This document shows positions 24,747-32,754 of a stretch of 64,000 nucleotides of DNA, in pieces. The stretch spans positions 2,770,001-2,834,000 of the forward strand of contig NZ_CP080590.1 in assembly GCF_019504385.1 (NCBI RefSeq), written 5' to 3'. The position numbers and the translations under genes were made by a program. Position 1 is the first letter of the stretch; each line of letters begins with the position of its first letter. The stretch is from Devosia salina (GTDB taxonomy: Bacteria; Pseudomonadota; Alphaproteobacteria; Rhizobiales; Devosiaceae). A model generated the notes under the pieces. That model was given only the letters and a program-made list of their open reading frames with translations, made no database searches and was not told where the DNA came from.

Positions 24747-25061
24747 TTATTCGATCGGCTTGCCCATGTGTTTCATGTAGAGAGCGGACAGGATCGAGCC
24801 TAGGGCTTCTGGATGGCCGTCAGCGTCCAAGAAATCCTGGCACGTCTCCTCGAGATGCCGGCGGACGTTGGTCTGGTCAGCAATGTTTCCCTGAACTTCG
24901 ACAAGCGCGGCGATGTTCTCGGGGACGTCGCTTTCGCCTGACATCCATTTTTGCATCGTCCGCTGTCCGACGTCGACGAAACGCGCCGCCCGAGCGGAGG
25001 ATTTGTCCGGGAACGCACGGTGCACTGCCGACCGGAATTTCAAATTTGAGAGTTGAGACAT
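24747..25061 (-). CDS. putative Cro/C1-like DNA-binding protein
   Basis: 104 residues from ATG 25061 (MSQLSNLKFRSAVHRAFPDK). A helix-turn-helix is likely in SSARAARFVDVGQRTMQKWM followed by SGESDVPENIAALVEVQ, the pattern of small phage-type repressors and transposon regulators. GTG 25085 in the same frame is an alternative start. It is transcribed with the neighbouring XRE-like gene, toward the AAA+ remnant. Confidence 0.5.
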   Translation of the reverse strand: MSQLSNLKFRSAVHRAFPDKSSARAARFVDVGQRTMQKWMSGESDVPENIAALVEVQGNIADQTNVRRHLEETCQDFLDADGHPEALGSILSALYMKHMGKPIE

Positions 25062-25103
25062 GACAAAGGGCCCTGCGACTGTCACATCGTAGAACCCTCA
25101 TCT

Positions 25104-25337
25104 TTAGGTTTCGTCAACCGGCGTCGGTCTGAAATCGTCCGGCACACCATGGCGCTCAAACATCAGCATCAATCGCGCGAGCCACGGTGGGATCGGGCGC
25201 TGCCCACTCTCGTATCGGCGGATCGTGACGGCGACGGTGCTATCGGCGCCTACGTATCCTATAACGCGAGCGAGCTCGAGCGTGGATAGCTCGAGCTCGT
25301 GGCGGATGCGCTTCATGTCATCGCCGGTGAAAGTCAT
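25104..25337 (-). CDS. XRE-type helix-turn-helix protein
   Basis: 77 residues. MTFTGDDMKRIRHELELSTL, ELARVIGYV and IRRYESGQRPIPPWLARLML give a clear XRE/HTH_3 domain (recognition helix followed by W/Y-E-SGQR-P). Short, with only the DNA-binding domain, as in Cro-like regulators or HigA-type antitoxins. It lies one base downstream of the acidic gene at 25339, so the two are probably co-translated. No toxin partner is evident. Confidence 0.7.
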   Translation of the reverse strand: MTFTGDDMKRIRHELELSTLELARVIGYVGADSTVAVTIRRYESGQRPIPPWLARLMLMFERHGVPDDFRPTPVDET

Positions 25338-25338
25338 T

Positions 25339-25854
25339 TTAATCCGAGATCTGGCGCTCGTCTGCGGCGCGGATGAGGCGATTGAAGTCAGTCATTTCGT
25401 AGATGCGCCCGGCTTCGTAAGTTGTGACTTGGTAGAAGTTCAGACCATCTGTAACGGTGTCGGGCGAGACGTCCTTGCGCATCGCATCGAGCGCTTCCGC
25501 AGCGGTCTTGGCTTCAGCGACATAGGCGAGGCCATCATCCCAAGTGATCGCGACATGGGTGAAGTTCAGCGGCTTGAAGTCGTACACCCCCTCAGCCATC
25601 AAATCGGGGTCGTACTCCAGTTCCATTTCGTCCTCGATCATCTCGATCAGTTCGTCGACGACCTCATTGTGGAGATCGTTATCGACGAGATCGTCTTCGT
25701 ATTTTGCGCCCTCCTTGTAGCAGGCGATGGCGTCGCAAGCCGCAATCATCGGGTCGCTATCCCAAGTGCGGAAGCTGCCCCCATTGTGCTTACGATTTGC
25801 GTCCATGCCCTTGTAGATATCGGCGGCGATCTGGGTAGCGGTAAATTCTGTCAT
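25339..25854 (-). CDS. acidic hypothetical protein
   Basis: 171 residues from ATG 25854 (MTEFTATQIAADIYKGMDAN), preceded by GGAG at 7 bases, which favours it over ATG 25860. Very acidic centre: YEDDLVDNDLHNEVVDELIE and MIEDEMELEYDPDLMAEG. No membrane segment or catalytic motif. Net negative charge could suit a DNA mimic or inhibitor, but that is speculation. A perfect 20-bp palindrome lies 80 bp upstream of its start, so it is probably repressor-controlled. Confidence 0.55.
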   Translation of the reverse strand: MTEFTATQIAADIYKGMDANRKHNGGSFRTWDSDPMIAACDAIACYKEGAKYEDDLVDNDLHNEVVDELIEMIEDEMELEYDPDLMAEGVYDFKPLNFTHVAITWDDGLAYVAEAKTAAEALDAMRKDVSPDTVTDGLNFYQVTTYEAGRIYEMTDFNRLIRAADERQISD

Positions 25855-25933
25855 TCTCATTCTCCACGGGTTGGTTTGTCGGGTGTGTCCCGTTTGGCCA
25901 CCGGCCTATGCCGTCAGCGATGATTGAAAGATA

Positions 25934-25953
25934 ATGTAGCCATATGGCTACAT
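25934..25953. promoter_or_regulatory. 20-bp perfect palindrome, likely operator
   Basis: ATGTAGCCATATGGCTACAT is its own reverse complement. It lies between the gene starting at 25854 and the stop of the gene at 25975, in the promoter region of the acidic gene and the XRE regulator behind it. Such symmetric sites are typical for small dimeric regulators; the adjacent XRE-type protein is the obvious candidate ligand (inference). Confidence 0.7.
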
Positions 25954-25974
25954 CAAGAGGGAGGGTGAAGATTT

Positions 25975-26292
25975 TTATGCGGCAAGAAATGGGCGGCGAA
26001 ACTTCGGGCTGATGCCCTCGATCCGGTCGAGATACTCATCGATGATGTTGGCAGCACGCGAGCGGGCAAAAGAGCCAATGCCAAGGCCTTCATTGTCGGG
26101 CAGCGTGTCTTGGAAAGCCTCGAGTTCCGGCACCGACATTACTGCAGCCTGCTCCAGCAAGTCGGCGATATCCGACCAGCTCTTACGCATGTCGGGTTTG
26201 TAGTAATCTTCGGCCGCGCGTTTCCGGAAATCGTGGATATGCATAATGAAAACGGCGTGCTCGACGGTGCGGATATCAATTTTCAGTGTCAT
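25975..26292 (-). CDS. hypothetical protein
   Basis: 105 residues (MTLKIDIRTVEHAVFIMHIH). Contains DFRKRAAEDYYKPDMRKSWS, then SDIADLLEQAAVMSVPELEA and a C-terminal SRAANIIDEYLDRIEGISPK; helical, soluble. It lies 10 bp after the gene at 26303 on the same strand and is likely in one transcript with it. No recognised family. Confidence 0.55.
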   Translation of the reverse strand: MTLKIDIRTVEHAVFIMHIHDFRKRAAEDYYKPDMRKSWSDIADLLEQAAVMSVPELEAFQDTLPDNEGLGIGSFARSRAANIIDEYLDRIEGISPKFRRPFLAA

Positions 26293-26302
26293 TGGCTGGT
26301 CT

Positions 26303-26695
26303 CTAATCGTGGATAGTGTCGGCGAAAATGACGTCGCTGGTGGTCATGACGCCGCGCGGGATTTTCGTGACCTGGTTTTTCGCGAGGAAATCGTCGATCA
26401 ACTTCTGGCGCTCTTCCTTGCTCATCGCGATCGCAGTCGGCGTGCGACGAGGTGCCGGGCGCCATGGGTGCGCCGGCTGACGGACTGGGGTCGCGGGTTC
26501 GTCGTCAGAGCGTGACATACCTGCGCTCTTGAGCACGTTGTAGATTGTGCGGTCGGAGGTCCCAAAACGCTCCGCCAGCGCGGACACTTCGATTGCGGGG
26601 TAACGGGTGGCGATCTCAATGACGCGCGCGGCGTCGACGATATTTTCAGCGCACTGGCGGCGAGTGGGGCGAGAGAGGGTGGAAGTAGTCGTCAT
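26303..26695 (-). CDS. putative helix-turn-helix regulator
   Basis: 130 residues (MTTTSTLSRPTRRQCAENIV). A likely HTH is IEVSALAERFGTSDRTIYNV followed by LKSAGMS. A Pro/Arg-rich linker (QPAHPWRPAPRRTPT) leads to a helical C-terminus (SKEERQKLIDDFLAKNQVTK). It is the first gene of the leftward unit and faces the rightward regulator at 26914 across a 218-bp promoter region, the usual arrangement of a phage- or plasmid-type control switch. Confidence 0.55.
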   Translation of the reverse strand: MTTTSTLSRPTRRQCAENIVDAARVIEIATRYPAIEVSALAERFGTSDRTIYNVLKSAGMSRSDDEPATPVRQPAHPWRPAPRRTPTAIAMSKEERQKLIDDFLAKNQVTKIPRGVMTTSDVIFADTIHD

Positions 26696-26913
26696 CTTTC
26701 TGCTTTCGTTGGCGCGGGTAGCCTGAGTCCCCGCCAGGTGTTGAAGGTACGAAGGTGACTGCGACGGTCAAAACGACGATGACCTAAAAGTATCAGCTAG
26801 TACACACTTTTTTATCTGAAATTTCTCACTTTTTGCTATTGCAGTTGGCGAGAGCAGACACCATCGTACGCGCACGAAGGGGCTGGTCTCCGGCCCAGTT
26901 GAGGTGAGTTGAG
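26696..26913. promoter_or_regulatory. divergent promoter region of the island
   Basis: 218 bp between two divergently transcribed regulator genes. It holds an A/T-rich stretch (about 26790-26845, including a run of six T and ATTTCTCACTTTTTGC) that should contain promoters for both directions. GTACG-x-AAGG-like motifs occur at about 26748 and 26869. I see no perfect palindrome. Confidence 0.45.
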
Positions 26914-27351
26914 ATGAAATACGACGAGGAGGAACAGGCCACACGCAGGCAGCAGCTCCTCGAGATCATGCAACTGCTCTACGGGGAGAATGGGAGGTCC
27001 GAGTTGGCACGGGATCTCCGCATGTCACACTCTCTGATTTCTCAGATGCTACGCGGCGAGAAGCCTGTCTCGAACAAGTTTTTGGTGCGGCTGATGAGTG
27101 AGATCGATCAGATCCTCTACGCCCAGGCCGTAGAGCTCTATCACGCGCGGGAGTTGGTTCTGGAGTTGGGTCGTTCGGTAGTACCGAGCTTCGACTTGCC
27201 GTTTATCCAGTCCAATGAAACCCACGACGCATTACTGCGACAAGTGGAACGAGAATCTGCGGCGTTCGAGGCGGACAAGCCCGATCAAGATGACGAATTG
27301 CTAGCGGAGGTTGAGAGACACCAGCAGCGCAGGTCGTTCAAAACTCGCTGA
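26914..27351 (+). CDS. putative transcriptional regulator
   Basis: 145 residues (MKYDEEEQATRRQQLLEIMQ). The N-terminal part GRSELARDLRMSHSLISQML followed by RGEKPVSNKFLVRLM is a helix-turn-helix like those of Cro/C1 repressors. The remainder is helical and charged (ELVLELGRSVVPSFDLPFIQ; ERESAAFEADKPDQDDELLA). It is the only rightward intact gene in this part of the island and lies next to the tRNA end, where such elements commonly keep control genes. Confidence 0.6.
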   Translation: MKYDEEEQATRRQQLLEIMQLLYGENGRSELARDLRMSHSLISQMLRGEKPVSNKFLVRLMSEIDQILYAQAVELYHARELVLELGRSVVPSFDLPFIQSNETHDALLRQVERESAAFEADKPDQDDELLAEVERHQQRRSFKTR

Positions 27352-27394
27352 CTGAGTTGTACGTGATCTGCGAAACGCGTATAACGAGGGGAGG

Positions 27395-27470
27395 TGGTGG
27401 GCGCGGCAGGACTCGAACCTGCAACCAGAGTGTTATGAGCACTCGGCTCTAACCGTTGAGCTACACGCCC
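27395..27470 (-). tRNA. tRNA-Ile(CAT), intact
   Basis: Read on the minus strand: acceptor GGGCGTG pairs with CGCGCCC (one G-U), D-arm GCTCAACGGTTAGAGC, anticodon stem GAGTG/CACTC with loop CTCATAA (anticodon CAT), T-arm GCAGGTTCGAGTCCTGC, and encoded ACCA end. A CAT anticodon may be Met or Ile; the D-loop AACGGTTAGAGC and variable region resemble the AUA-reading tRNA-Ile2, whose C34 becomes lysidine. Ile2 is therefore the best call, but elongator Met is not excluded. The stems are complete. Confidence 0.8.
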
Positions 27471-27632
27471 TCCGAGCCGGCTTATAAGGGATCACCGCAG
27501 GATGGTGAATAGGGGAACAGGAAAAAGTCAATCTGTCCCCGTATCTGTCCCCCTGGCGCCAACATCGCCGTCTCAAACAATGGCAAACACTTGAGCTACA
27601 ACGAAAATTCTAAATACGCCGGAGCGCCCCGA
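27471..27632. other. right end of island, non-coding
   Basis: 162 bp between the intact tRNA and the tRNA remnant. It contains two close copies of a CTGTCCCCGTA/CTGTCCCCCTG-type motif (about 27530-27555), which I have the impression of seeing near tRNA-integrated elements. No ORF or clear att repeat longer than about 9 bases is visible. Confidence 0.4.
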
Positions 27633-27676
27633 AGACCGTTATGAGCGGTCGGCTCTAACCATTGAGCTATAGGCCC
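27633..27676 (-). pseudogene. tRNA-Ile(CAT) 5' half, truncated
   Basis: Minus-strand bases from 27676 read GGGCCTATAGCTCAATGGTT, AGAGCCGACCGCTCATAACG and GTC: an acceptor 5' strand, D-arm and anticodon arm (GACCG-CTCATAA-CGGTC, anticodon CAT). After that the sequence (TTCGGGGCGC...) has no T-arm and no TAGGCCC to close the acceptor. It cannot be a functional tRNA. It resembles the intact gene 160 bp away but differs at many stem positions, so it is a second tRNA of the same kind that has been cut. Confidence 0.8.
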
Positions 27677-27812
27677 CTGCCCGCGTCTTATCAGGGTCGC
27701 GGCTGCTGTCAAATGCTCAAAATGCGATGAAGCGAGACGGAGCCCAGGGCTTCTCGCTGCGCCGCGCCTGCACTAGTCTGTTCGCTCTCCGCACACCATT
27801 CGGGACACGAAC

Positions 27813-28568
27813 ATGCGCGAAGGCGACATCATCCAGGGGCTGATCCGAGGGCTGACGGTCATCGAATGCTTCGATGAGGAACACGCGCGCATGTCGATCA
27901 CCGATGTGGCGCAGCGGACAGGGCTGGAGCGCGCCACCGCCCGCCGCTGCCTGCTGACCCTGGCCCATCTCGGCTATGCCATCTATGACGGCAAATTCTT
28001 CCAGCTGACGCCCCGGGTGCTCAATCTGGGACATTCCTATCTCGCGGCAACGCCCCTGCCCCGCCTGATCCAGCCCTTTCTGGAGGAGCTCTCCCACGCC
28101 ACCAGCGAGAGCACGTCGGCCGCCGTGCTGGAAGGCACCGACATTCTCTATGTCGCCCGCGCCTCGACCCGCCGGGTGATGTCGATCAATCTGGGTGCCG
28201 GTGCGCGCCTGCCCGCCTATTGCACCTCCATGGGCCGCACGCTGCTTGCGGCCCTGCCGCGCGAGGACGCCCAGGCCATCCTCGACCGCTCGGACATCGT
28301 TGCCTATACCGAACGCACCAAAGCCGACATGGCAACCATCACTACAGAGCTGGCCGTGGTCGCTGCCCAGGGCTTTGCCGTCATCGACCAGGAACTCGAG
28401 CTCGGCCTCTGCTCGATCGCCGTTCCCCTTTACAATGCGATTGGTCAGGTGGTGGCGGCGATCAATATCGGTGCCCAGACGGCCCGCGCCCCGACCTCGC
28501 GCATGATTGCGCATTTCCTGCCCCTGATGCGCAAGGTGCAGGCCGAGGTCCGCCCGCTGCTGCGCTGA
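27813..28568 (+). CDS. IclR-family regulator, PcaR/PcaU-like
   Basis: 251 residues. N-terminal winged helix: MREGDIIQGLIRGLTVIECF, ITDVAQRTGLERATARRCLL, TLAHLGYA. C-terminal effector domain: ILYVARASTRRVMSINLGAG, RLPAYCTSMGRTLLAALPRE, and VIDQELELGLCSIAVPL. The conserved R-x-PAYCTSMGR pattern and spacing match the PcaR/PcaU subgroup that controls protocatechuate or beta-ketoadipate genes, but no such catabolic genes are nearby, so the target is unknown. It is the first host gene right of the island. Confidence 0.85.
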   Translation: MREGDIIQGLIRGLTVIECFDEEHARMSITDVAQRTGLERATARRCLLTLAHLGYAIYDGKFFQLTPRVLNLGHSYLAATPLPRLIQPFLEELSHATSESTSAAVLEGTDILYVARASTRRVMSINLGAGARLPAYCTSMGRTLLAALPREDAQAILDRSDIVAYTERTKADMATITTELAVVAAQGFAVIDQELELGLCSIAVPLYNAIGQVVAAINIGAQTARAPTSRMIAHFLPLMRKVQAEVRPLLR

Positions 28569-28758
28569 GCAGTTCTGGCAGGGCGCGCCCAGTTTGCCTG
28601 GGACCATGCACCGGCGTCCGAAAACTGTCGTCTCCGCGCGCTAGCCTGGACGCTGCGGAGTCGCAGCAGCCCCCACAGTGCCGTCACATAACGCCTCGAC
28701 CCGCCGCGGAAGAATTCGCGAGCCGGTTCAATTTCACCTGCAATTTCAGATACTAAAC

Positions 28759-28776
28759 CTGTCACAAACCAGTCAT
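28759..28776 (+). promoter_or_regulatory. Pho box
   Basis: CTGTCACAAACCAGTCAT consists of two 7-mers (CTGTCAC and CAGTCAT) separated by four bases, very close to the PhoB consensus. It is 108 bp upstream of pstS. PhoB, encoded at the end of the same gene cluster, should bind here and activate the operon during phosphate limitation. Confidence 0.88.
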
Positions 28777-28884
28777 GCAAGTGCAATAAAACTGTCGCGA
28801 GGCACTCCTATGGTCTGCCGCGTCTGAGGGCAGCCCCCACGAACTGGCTGGCCAATCGCAAATGAATTCCGGAAGGGACATTCC

Positions 28885-29922
28885 ATGAAGACCGCACTCT
28901 ACGCCAGTGCCGCCGTTATCGCTCTTGCCGCGTTCGGCACCAATGCTGCCTACGCCCAGTCGCGCGACACCATCCAAATCGCCGGTTCCTCGACCGTGCT
29001 GCCCTTCGCCTCGATCGTTGCCGAAGAATTCGGCGCCGCCTTCCCCGAGTTCAACACCCCGGTCGTGGGTTCGGGCGGCTCCTCGGGCGGCCTGCGCCAG
29101 TTCTGTGAAGGCGTGGGTGAGAACACCATCGATATCGCCAATGCTTCGCGCCGCATCAAGGCCAGCGAAGTCGAAGCCTGTAACGCTGCCGGCGTGAACG
29201 ACATCCGCGAAATCCAGATCGGCTTCGATGGCATCGTGTTCGCCACTTCCGCGGACAAGGGCGATTTCGCCCTCTCGCCCGTCCATGTCTACAAGGCCAT
29301 CGCCGCCAAGGTGCCGGTTGACGGCGAAATGGTCGACAATCCCTATACCACCTGGGACCAGATCGACGCGTCGCTCCCGGCCCAGCCGATCGCCCTGGCC
29401 GTTCCCGCCTCCAACCACGGCACCCGCGAAGTCTTCCAGGAGAAGGTTGTCTCGGCTGGCTGTGAAGAAGCTGGTCTCCCCGAGATGAGCGAAGACGACA
29501 TGGAAGCCGCCTGCACCACCTTCCGTCAGGACGTGGTCGTGGAGATCGCCGGCGACTACACCGAGACCCTGGCTCGTCTGCAATCCAACCCCGACACGGT
29601 CGGCGTTTTCGGCCTGTCCTTCTACGAGCAGAACCGCGACACCCTCAAGGTTGCCACCGTGGACGGCGTCACCCCGTCGCTCGAAACCGTCGCCGCCGGC
29701 GAATATCCGGTTTCCCGTCCGCTGTTCTTCTACGTCAAGGGCGAGCACATCGGTGTCATTCCCGGCATCGAGGAATATGTCCAGTTCTTCATGTCCGATG
29801 CCATGGCTGGCAATGGCGGCACCCTGGAAGGCGCCGGCATGATCCCGCAGCCGGCCGACAAGACCGCTGAAGTCGTGTCCAACTTCGAGAACGGCGTGTC
29901 GCTCACCGCCTCCGATCTCTAA
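28885..29922 (+). CDS. pstS: phosphate-binding periplasmic protein PstS
   Basis: 345 residues with a Sec signal peptide (MKTALYASAAVIALAAFGTN, cut after AYA). It captures phosphate in the periplasm for PstCAB. Phosphate-binding segments are seen: IAGSSTVLPF, VGSGGSSGGLRQFCEG, DIANASRRIKASE and SNHGTREVF. Length matches the alphaproteobacterial type. It lies behind a Pho box and is followed by a strong hairpin before pstC, which should let it be made in excess. Confidence 0.96.
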   Translation: MKTALYASAAVIALAAFGTNAAYAQSRDTIQIAGSSTVLPFASIVAEEFGAAFPEFNTPVVGSGGSSGGLRQFCEGVGENTIDIANASRRIKASEVEACNAAGVNDIREIQIGFDGIVFATSADKGDFALSPVHVYKAIAAKVPVDGEMVDNPYTTWDQIDASLPAQPIALAVPASNHGTREVFQEKVVSAGCEEAGLPEMSEDDMEAACTTFRQDVVVEIAGDYTETLARLQSNPDTVGVFGLSFYEQNRDTLKVATVDGVTPSLETVAAGEYPVSRPLFFYVKGEHIGVIPGIEEYVQFFMSDAMAGNGGTLEGAGMIPQPADKTAEVVSNFENGVSLTASDL

Positions 29923-29934
29923 GGCAGACCATTC

Positions 29935-29963
29935 GGGGGGAGGCGCGCCGCGCCTCCCCTTTT
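29935..29963 (+). terminator. hairpin between pstS and pstC
   Basis: GGGGAGGCGC / GCGCCTCCCC forms a 10-11 bp GC-rich stem with a very short loop, followed by TTTT. It starts 13 bp after the pstS stop and 31 bp before pstC. A partial terminator here would lower pstCAB relative to pstS. Confidence 0.75.
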
Positions 29964-29993
29964 CATCGCCACTCCACACGGGAGCTCGGAGAC

Positions 29994-31376
29994 GTGAACG
30001 CCTGGATCATTGCAGCGCTGCTGCTCGTCCTTCTCAGCCTGAGCTACTCTGTGGGTTGGTCAAAGGCCCGCGCCTTCGCCAGCGCCGGCGCCAGCGGCGC
30101 CAAGCTGCATTCCCGCCCACAATACCATGCCGCGCGCCTCGCTTTGTGGACGCTGGTGCCGGCGCTCCTGGTGCTGGTGGCCTGGGGTGTCTTCGGCGAC
30201 CTGCTCAGCCGCAACTATATCCTCGGCCTGTTGCCCGCCGACATCGCCACCCAGACCGGTCCCGCCCTCGAAACCGCCATTCAGCGCGTGCGTTCCATTG
30301 CCTCTGGCTACGGTGTCGCCGGTGAGTTGGCCGACTATGAGCAGCCTGCCGGCCAGGCGCTGGCCCAGTTCAATTTCATCGTCATGCTGGTGATGCTTCT
30401 GGCCGCGGCGGCCTTGGGCATTGCCGGTTTGCTGTTTGCCCGCGCCCGCATCACGCCGCGCTTGCGGGCCCGCAATCAGGTCGAGCAGGTCATCGGCCTG
30501 CTGTTGCTGGCCTGCTCGGCCGTTGCCATCCTCACCACCCTGGGCATCGTCATATCGCTGCTGACCGAGGCGCTGCGCTTCTTCAGCTTCGTCAATCCGC
30601 TGGACTTCTTCTTCGGCACCGTCTGGCAGCCGGGCTTCGCGACCACCGGCGCCGGCTCGTCCGGCGGCTACGGCATCCTGCCCCTGCTCTGGGGCACGGT
30701 GATGGTCAGCACCATCGCCATCCTCGTGGCACTGCCCATCGGGCTGATGTCGGCCATCTGGCTCAATCAATATGCGCCCGCCCGCATTCGCGCCCTGGTC
30801 AAGCCGGTCATCGAAATCCTCGCCGGCATTCCCACCATCGTCTATGGCTTCTTCGCGCTGGTGACGGTTGGGCCGTTCCTCGCCGGCTTCGGTGACCTGA
30901 TCGGCGTCGATATCCGCGCCACCAGCGCCCTGACGGCGGGCGTGGTGATGGGCGTGATGATCATCCCGTTCATTTCCTCACTCAGCGACGACATCCTCAA
31001 CCAGGTGCCCCGCACCCTGCGCGACGGTGCCTATGGCCTGGGCGCCACCCAGTCCGAGACCATTCGCAACGTGCTGCTGCCGGCCGCCCTGCCCGGCATT
31101 GTCGGCGCCTTTCTCCTCGCGGTCAGCCGCGCCATCGGCGAGACCATGATCGTGGTGCTGGCGGCCGGTAACGCGCCCATCCTGCGCGCCAATCCGTTCG
31201 AGCCCACCTCGACCGTCACCGTCTCCATCGTCAACCAGCTGACTGGCGACACCGATTTCGCCGGCCCGCAATCGCTGGTCGCCTTCGCGCTGGGCCTCAC
31301 CCTCTTCGCCATGACACTGGTCCTCAACATTCTGGCCCTCTACATCGTCCGCCGCTTCCGGGAGCAGTACGAATAA
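29994..31376 (+). CDS. pstC: phosphate ABC transporter permease PstC
   Basis: 460 residues, a long alphaproteobacterial PstC with about eight membrane helices. The C-terminal permease core is clear: VSTIAILVALPIGLMSAIWL, EILAGIPTIVYGFFALVTVG, and the EAA-like loop NQVPRTLRDGAYGLGATQSE followed by VLLPAALPGIVGAFLLAVSR. It starts at GTG 29994 after GGGAGCTCGGAG. It forms the membrane channel with PstA. Its stop overlaps the pstA start (TAATG). Confidence 0.95.
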   Translation: MNAWIIAALLLVLLSLSYSVGWSKARAFASAGASGAKLHSRPQYHAARLALWTLVPALLVLVAWGVFGDLLSRNYILGLLPADIATQTGPALETAIQRVRSIASGYGVAGELADYEQPAGQALAQFNFIVMLVMLLAAAALGIAGLLFARARITPRLRARNQVEQVIGLLLLACSAVAILTTLGIVISLLTEALRFFSFVNPLDFFFGTVWQPGFATTGAGSSGGYGILPLLWGTVMVSTIAILVALPIGLMSAIWLNQYAPARIRALVKPVIEILAGIPTIVYGFFALVTVGPFLAGFGDLIGVDIRATSALTAGVVMGVMIIPFISSLSDDILNQVPRTLRDGAYGLGATQSETIRNVLLPAALPGIVGAFLLAVSRAIGETMIVVLAAGNAPILRANPFEPTSTVTVSIVNQLTGDTDFAGPQSLVAFALGLTLFAMTLVLNILALYIVRRFREQYE

Positions 31377-32743
31377 TGTCCCAGACCTCGATGACATCCC
31401 GCACCGACGGCGCCACGACCACTACCGCCCGCGTCCGCGCCACACTGGCGCGCCGCCATCGCGGGGAGGCCATCTTCCGTGGCCTGGGCATCCTCGCCGT
31501 GGTCCTGGCCCTCGGCTTCGTGGCGATCCTGTTCACCACCATCATCTCCAAGGGCCTGCCCTCGTTCCAGCAATCGCGACTGCATCTGGAAGTCTTCTTC
31601 GACCCGGCCATCATCGATGAAGGGCCGGCGCCCGTGCACGAGCCGGGCCAGTCCGATGCAGATTTCCGGGCAGCCAGTCTCAAGTGGCAGCGCAATCTGG
31701 CCATGCTGAACTGGAACAAGATCGTCGAGGACGCCATCCGCCGCGCCGCGCCCGAAGGCTTCGACATCGACAGCCGCGCCGCCCTCTCGATCCCCGAGAC
31801 CAGCGAACGCCACATGCTGCGTGAGATGTTCGTGCAGAACCCCGACCTCCTGGGCAAGACAGTCGAGGTCAGCATGTTGGCCTCAGCCAATGTCGACAAT
31901 TGGCTCAAGGGCACGATCGATCGCAGCCTGGGCGACGCCCAGCAGCAGCTTGCCGCCCCCGCCCGCGAGCTCGCCGACCTCTTTGCCGAAAACGGCACCA
32001 TCACCCGCGACTTCGCCTGGAGCCTGTTCTTCAACGTCGACAGCCGCGCCGCGCCGGCCGCCGCCGGTCTTGCCGGCGCCTTCATGGGCTCGGTCTATAT
32101 GATGCTCATCGTCATCGTGCTGGCCGTGCCGATCGGGGTGGCCAGCGCCATCTATCTCGAGGAATTTGCGCCCAAGTCGCGCCTGACCGACCTCATTGAG
32201 GTCAACATCAACAATCTCGCCGCCGTGCCCTCCATTGTCTTCGGTCTGCTCGGCGCCGCGGTCTTCATCAACACGCTGCACCTGCCCCTCTCCGCGCCGC
32301 TGGCTGGCGGCCTGGTGCTGACCCTGATGACACTGCCCACCATCATCATCGCCACCCGCGCCGCGCTCAAGGGCGTGCCGCCGTCCCTGCGCCAGGCGGC
32401 GCTAGGCATGGGCGCCTCCAAGACGCAGATGGTGTTCCACCACGTGTTGCCGGTCACCTTCCCCTCGATCCTGACGGCCACCATTATCGGCGTCGCCCAG
32501 GCGCTGGGCGAAACCGCACCGCTCCTGCTGATCGGTATGAACGCCTTCGTGGCCGCAGTTCCGGCCACTCCGCTCGATCAGGCCACGGCCCTGCCCGTCC
32601 AGATCTATCTCTGGCAGGGCAACGAAAACCGAAACTTCTTTGAAGCGCGCACATCGGCTGCCATCATGGTGTTGCTGGCCCTTATGATCGTGCTCAACGC
32701 CATCGCCATATTCCTGCGTTCGCGCCTTGAAAAGCGCGCTTGA
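31376..32743 (+). CDS. pstA: phosphate ABC transporter permease PstA
   Basis: 455 residues, partner permease to PstC. One N-terminal helix (GLGILAVVLALGFVAILFTT), a periplasmic domain of about 200 residues typical of rhizobial PstA, then the permease core: MLIVIVLAVPIGVASAIYLE, NLAAVPSIVFGLLGAAVFIN, and GVPPSLRQAALGMGASKTQM-VFHHVLP. The start codon shares one base with the pstC stop; pstB follows 11 bp after its stop. Confidence 0.95.
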   Translation: MSQTSMTSRTDGATTTTARVRATLARRHRGEAIFRGLGILAVVLALGFVAILFTTIISKGLPSFQQSRLHLEVFFDPAIIDEGPAPVHEPGQSDADFRAASLKWQRNLAMLNWNKIVEDAIRRAAPEGFDIDSRAALSIPETSERHMLREMFVQNPDLLGKTVEVSMLASANVDNWLKGTIDRSLGDAQQQLAAPARELADLFAENGTITRDFAWSLFFNVDSRAAPAAAGLAGAFMGSVYMMLIVIVLAVPIGVASAIYLEEFAPKSRLTDLIEVNINNLAAVPSIVFGLLGAAVFINTLHLPLSAPLAGGLVLTLMTLPTIIIATRAALKGVPPSLRQAALGMGASKTQMVFHHVLPVTFPSILTATIIGVAQALGETAPLLLIGMNAFVAAVPATPLDQATALPVQIYLWQGNENRNFFEARTSAAIMVLLALMIVLNAIAIFLRSRLEKRA

Positions 32744-32754
32744 GGAGACTTGAA

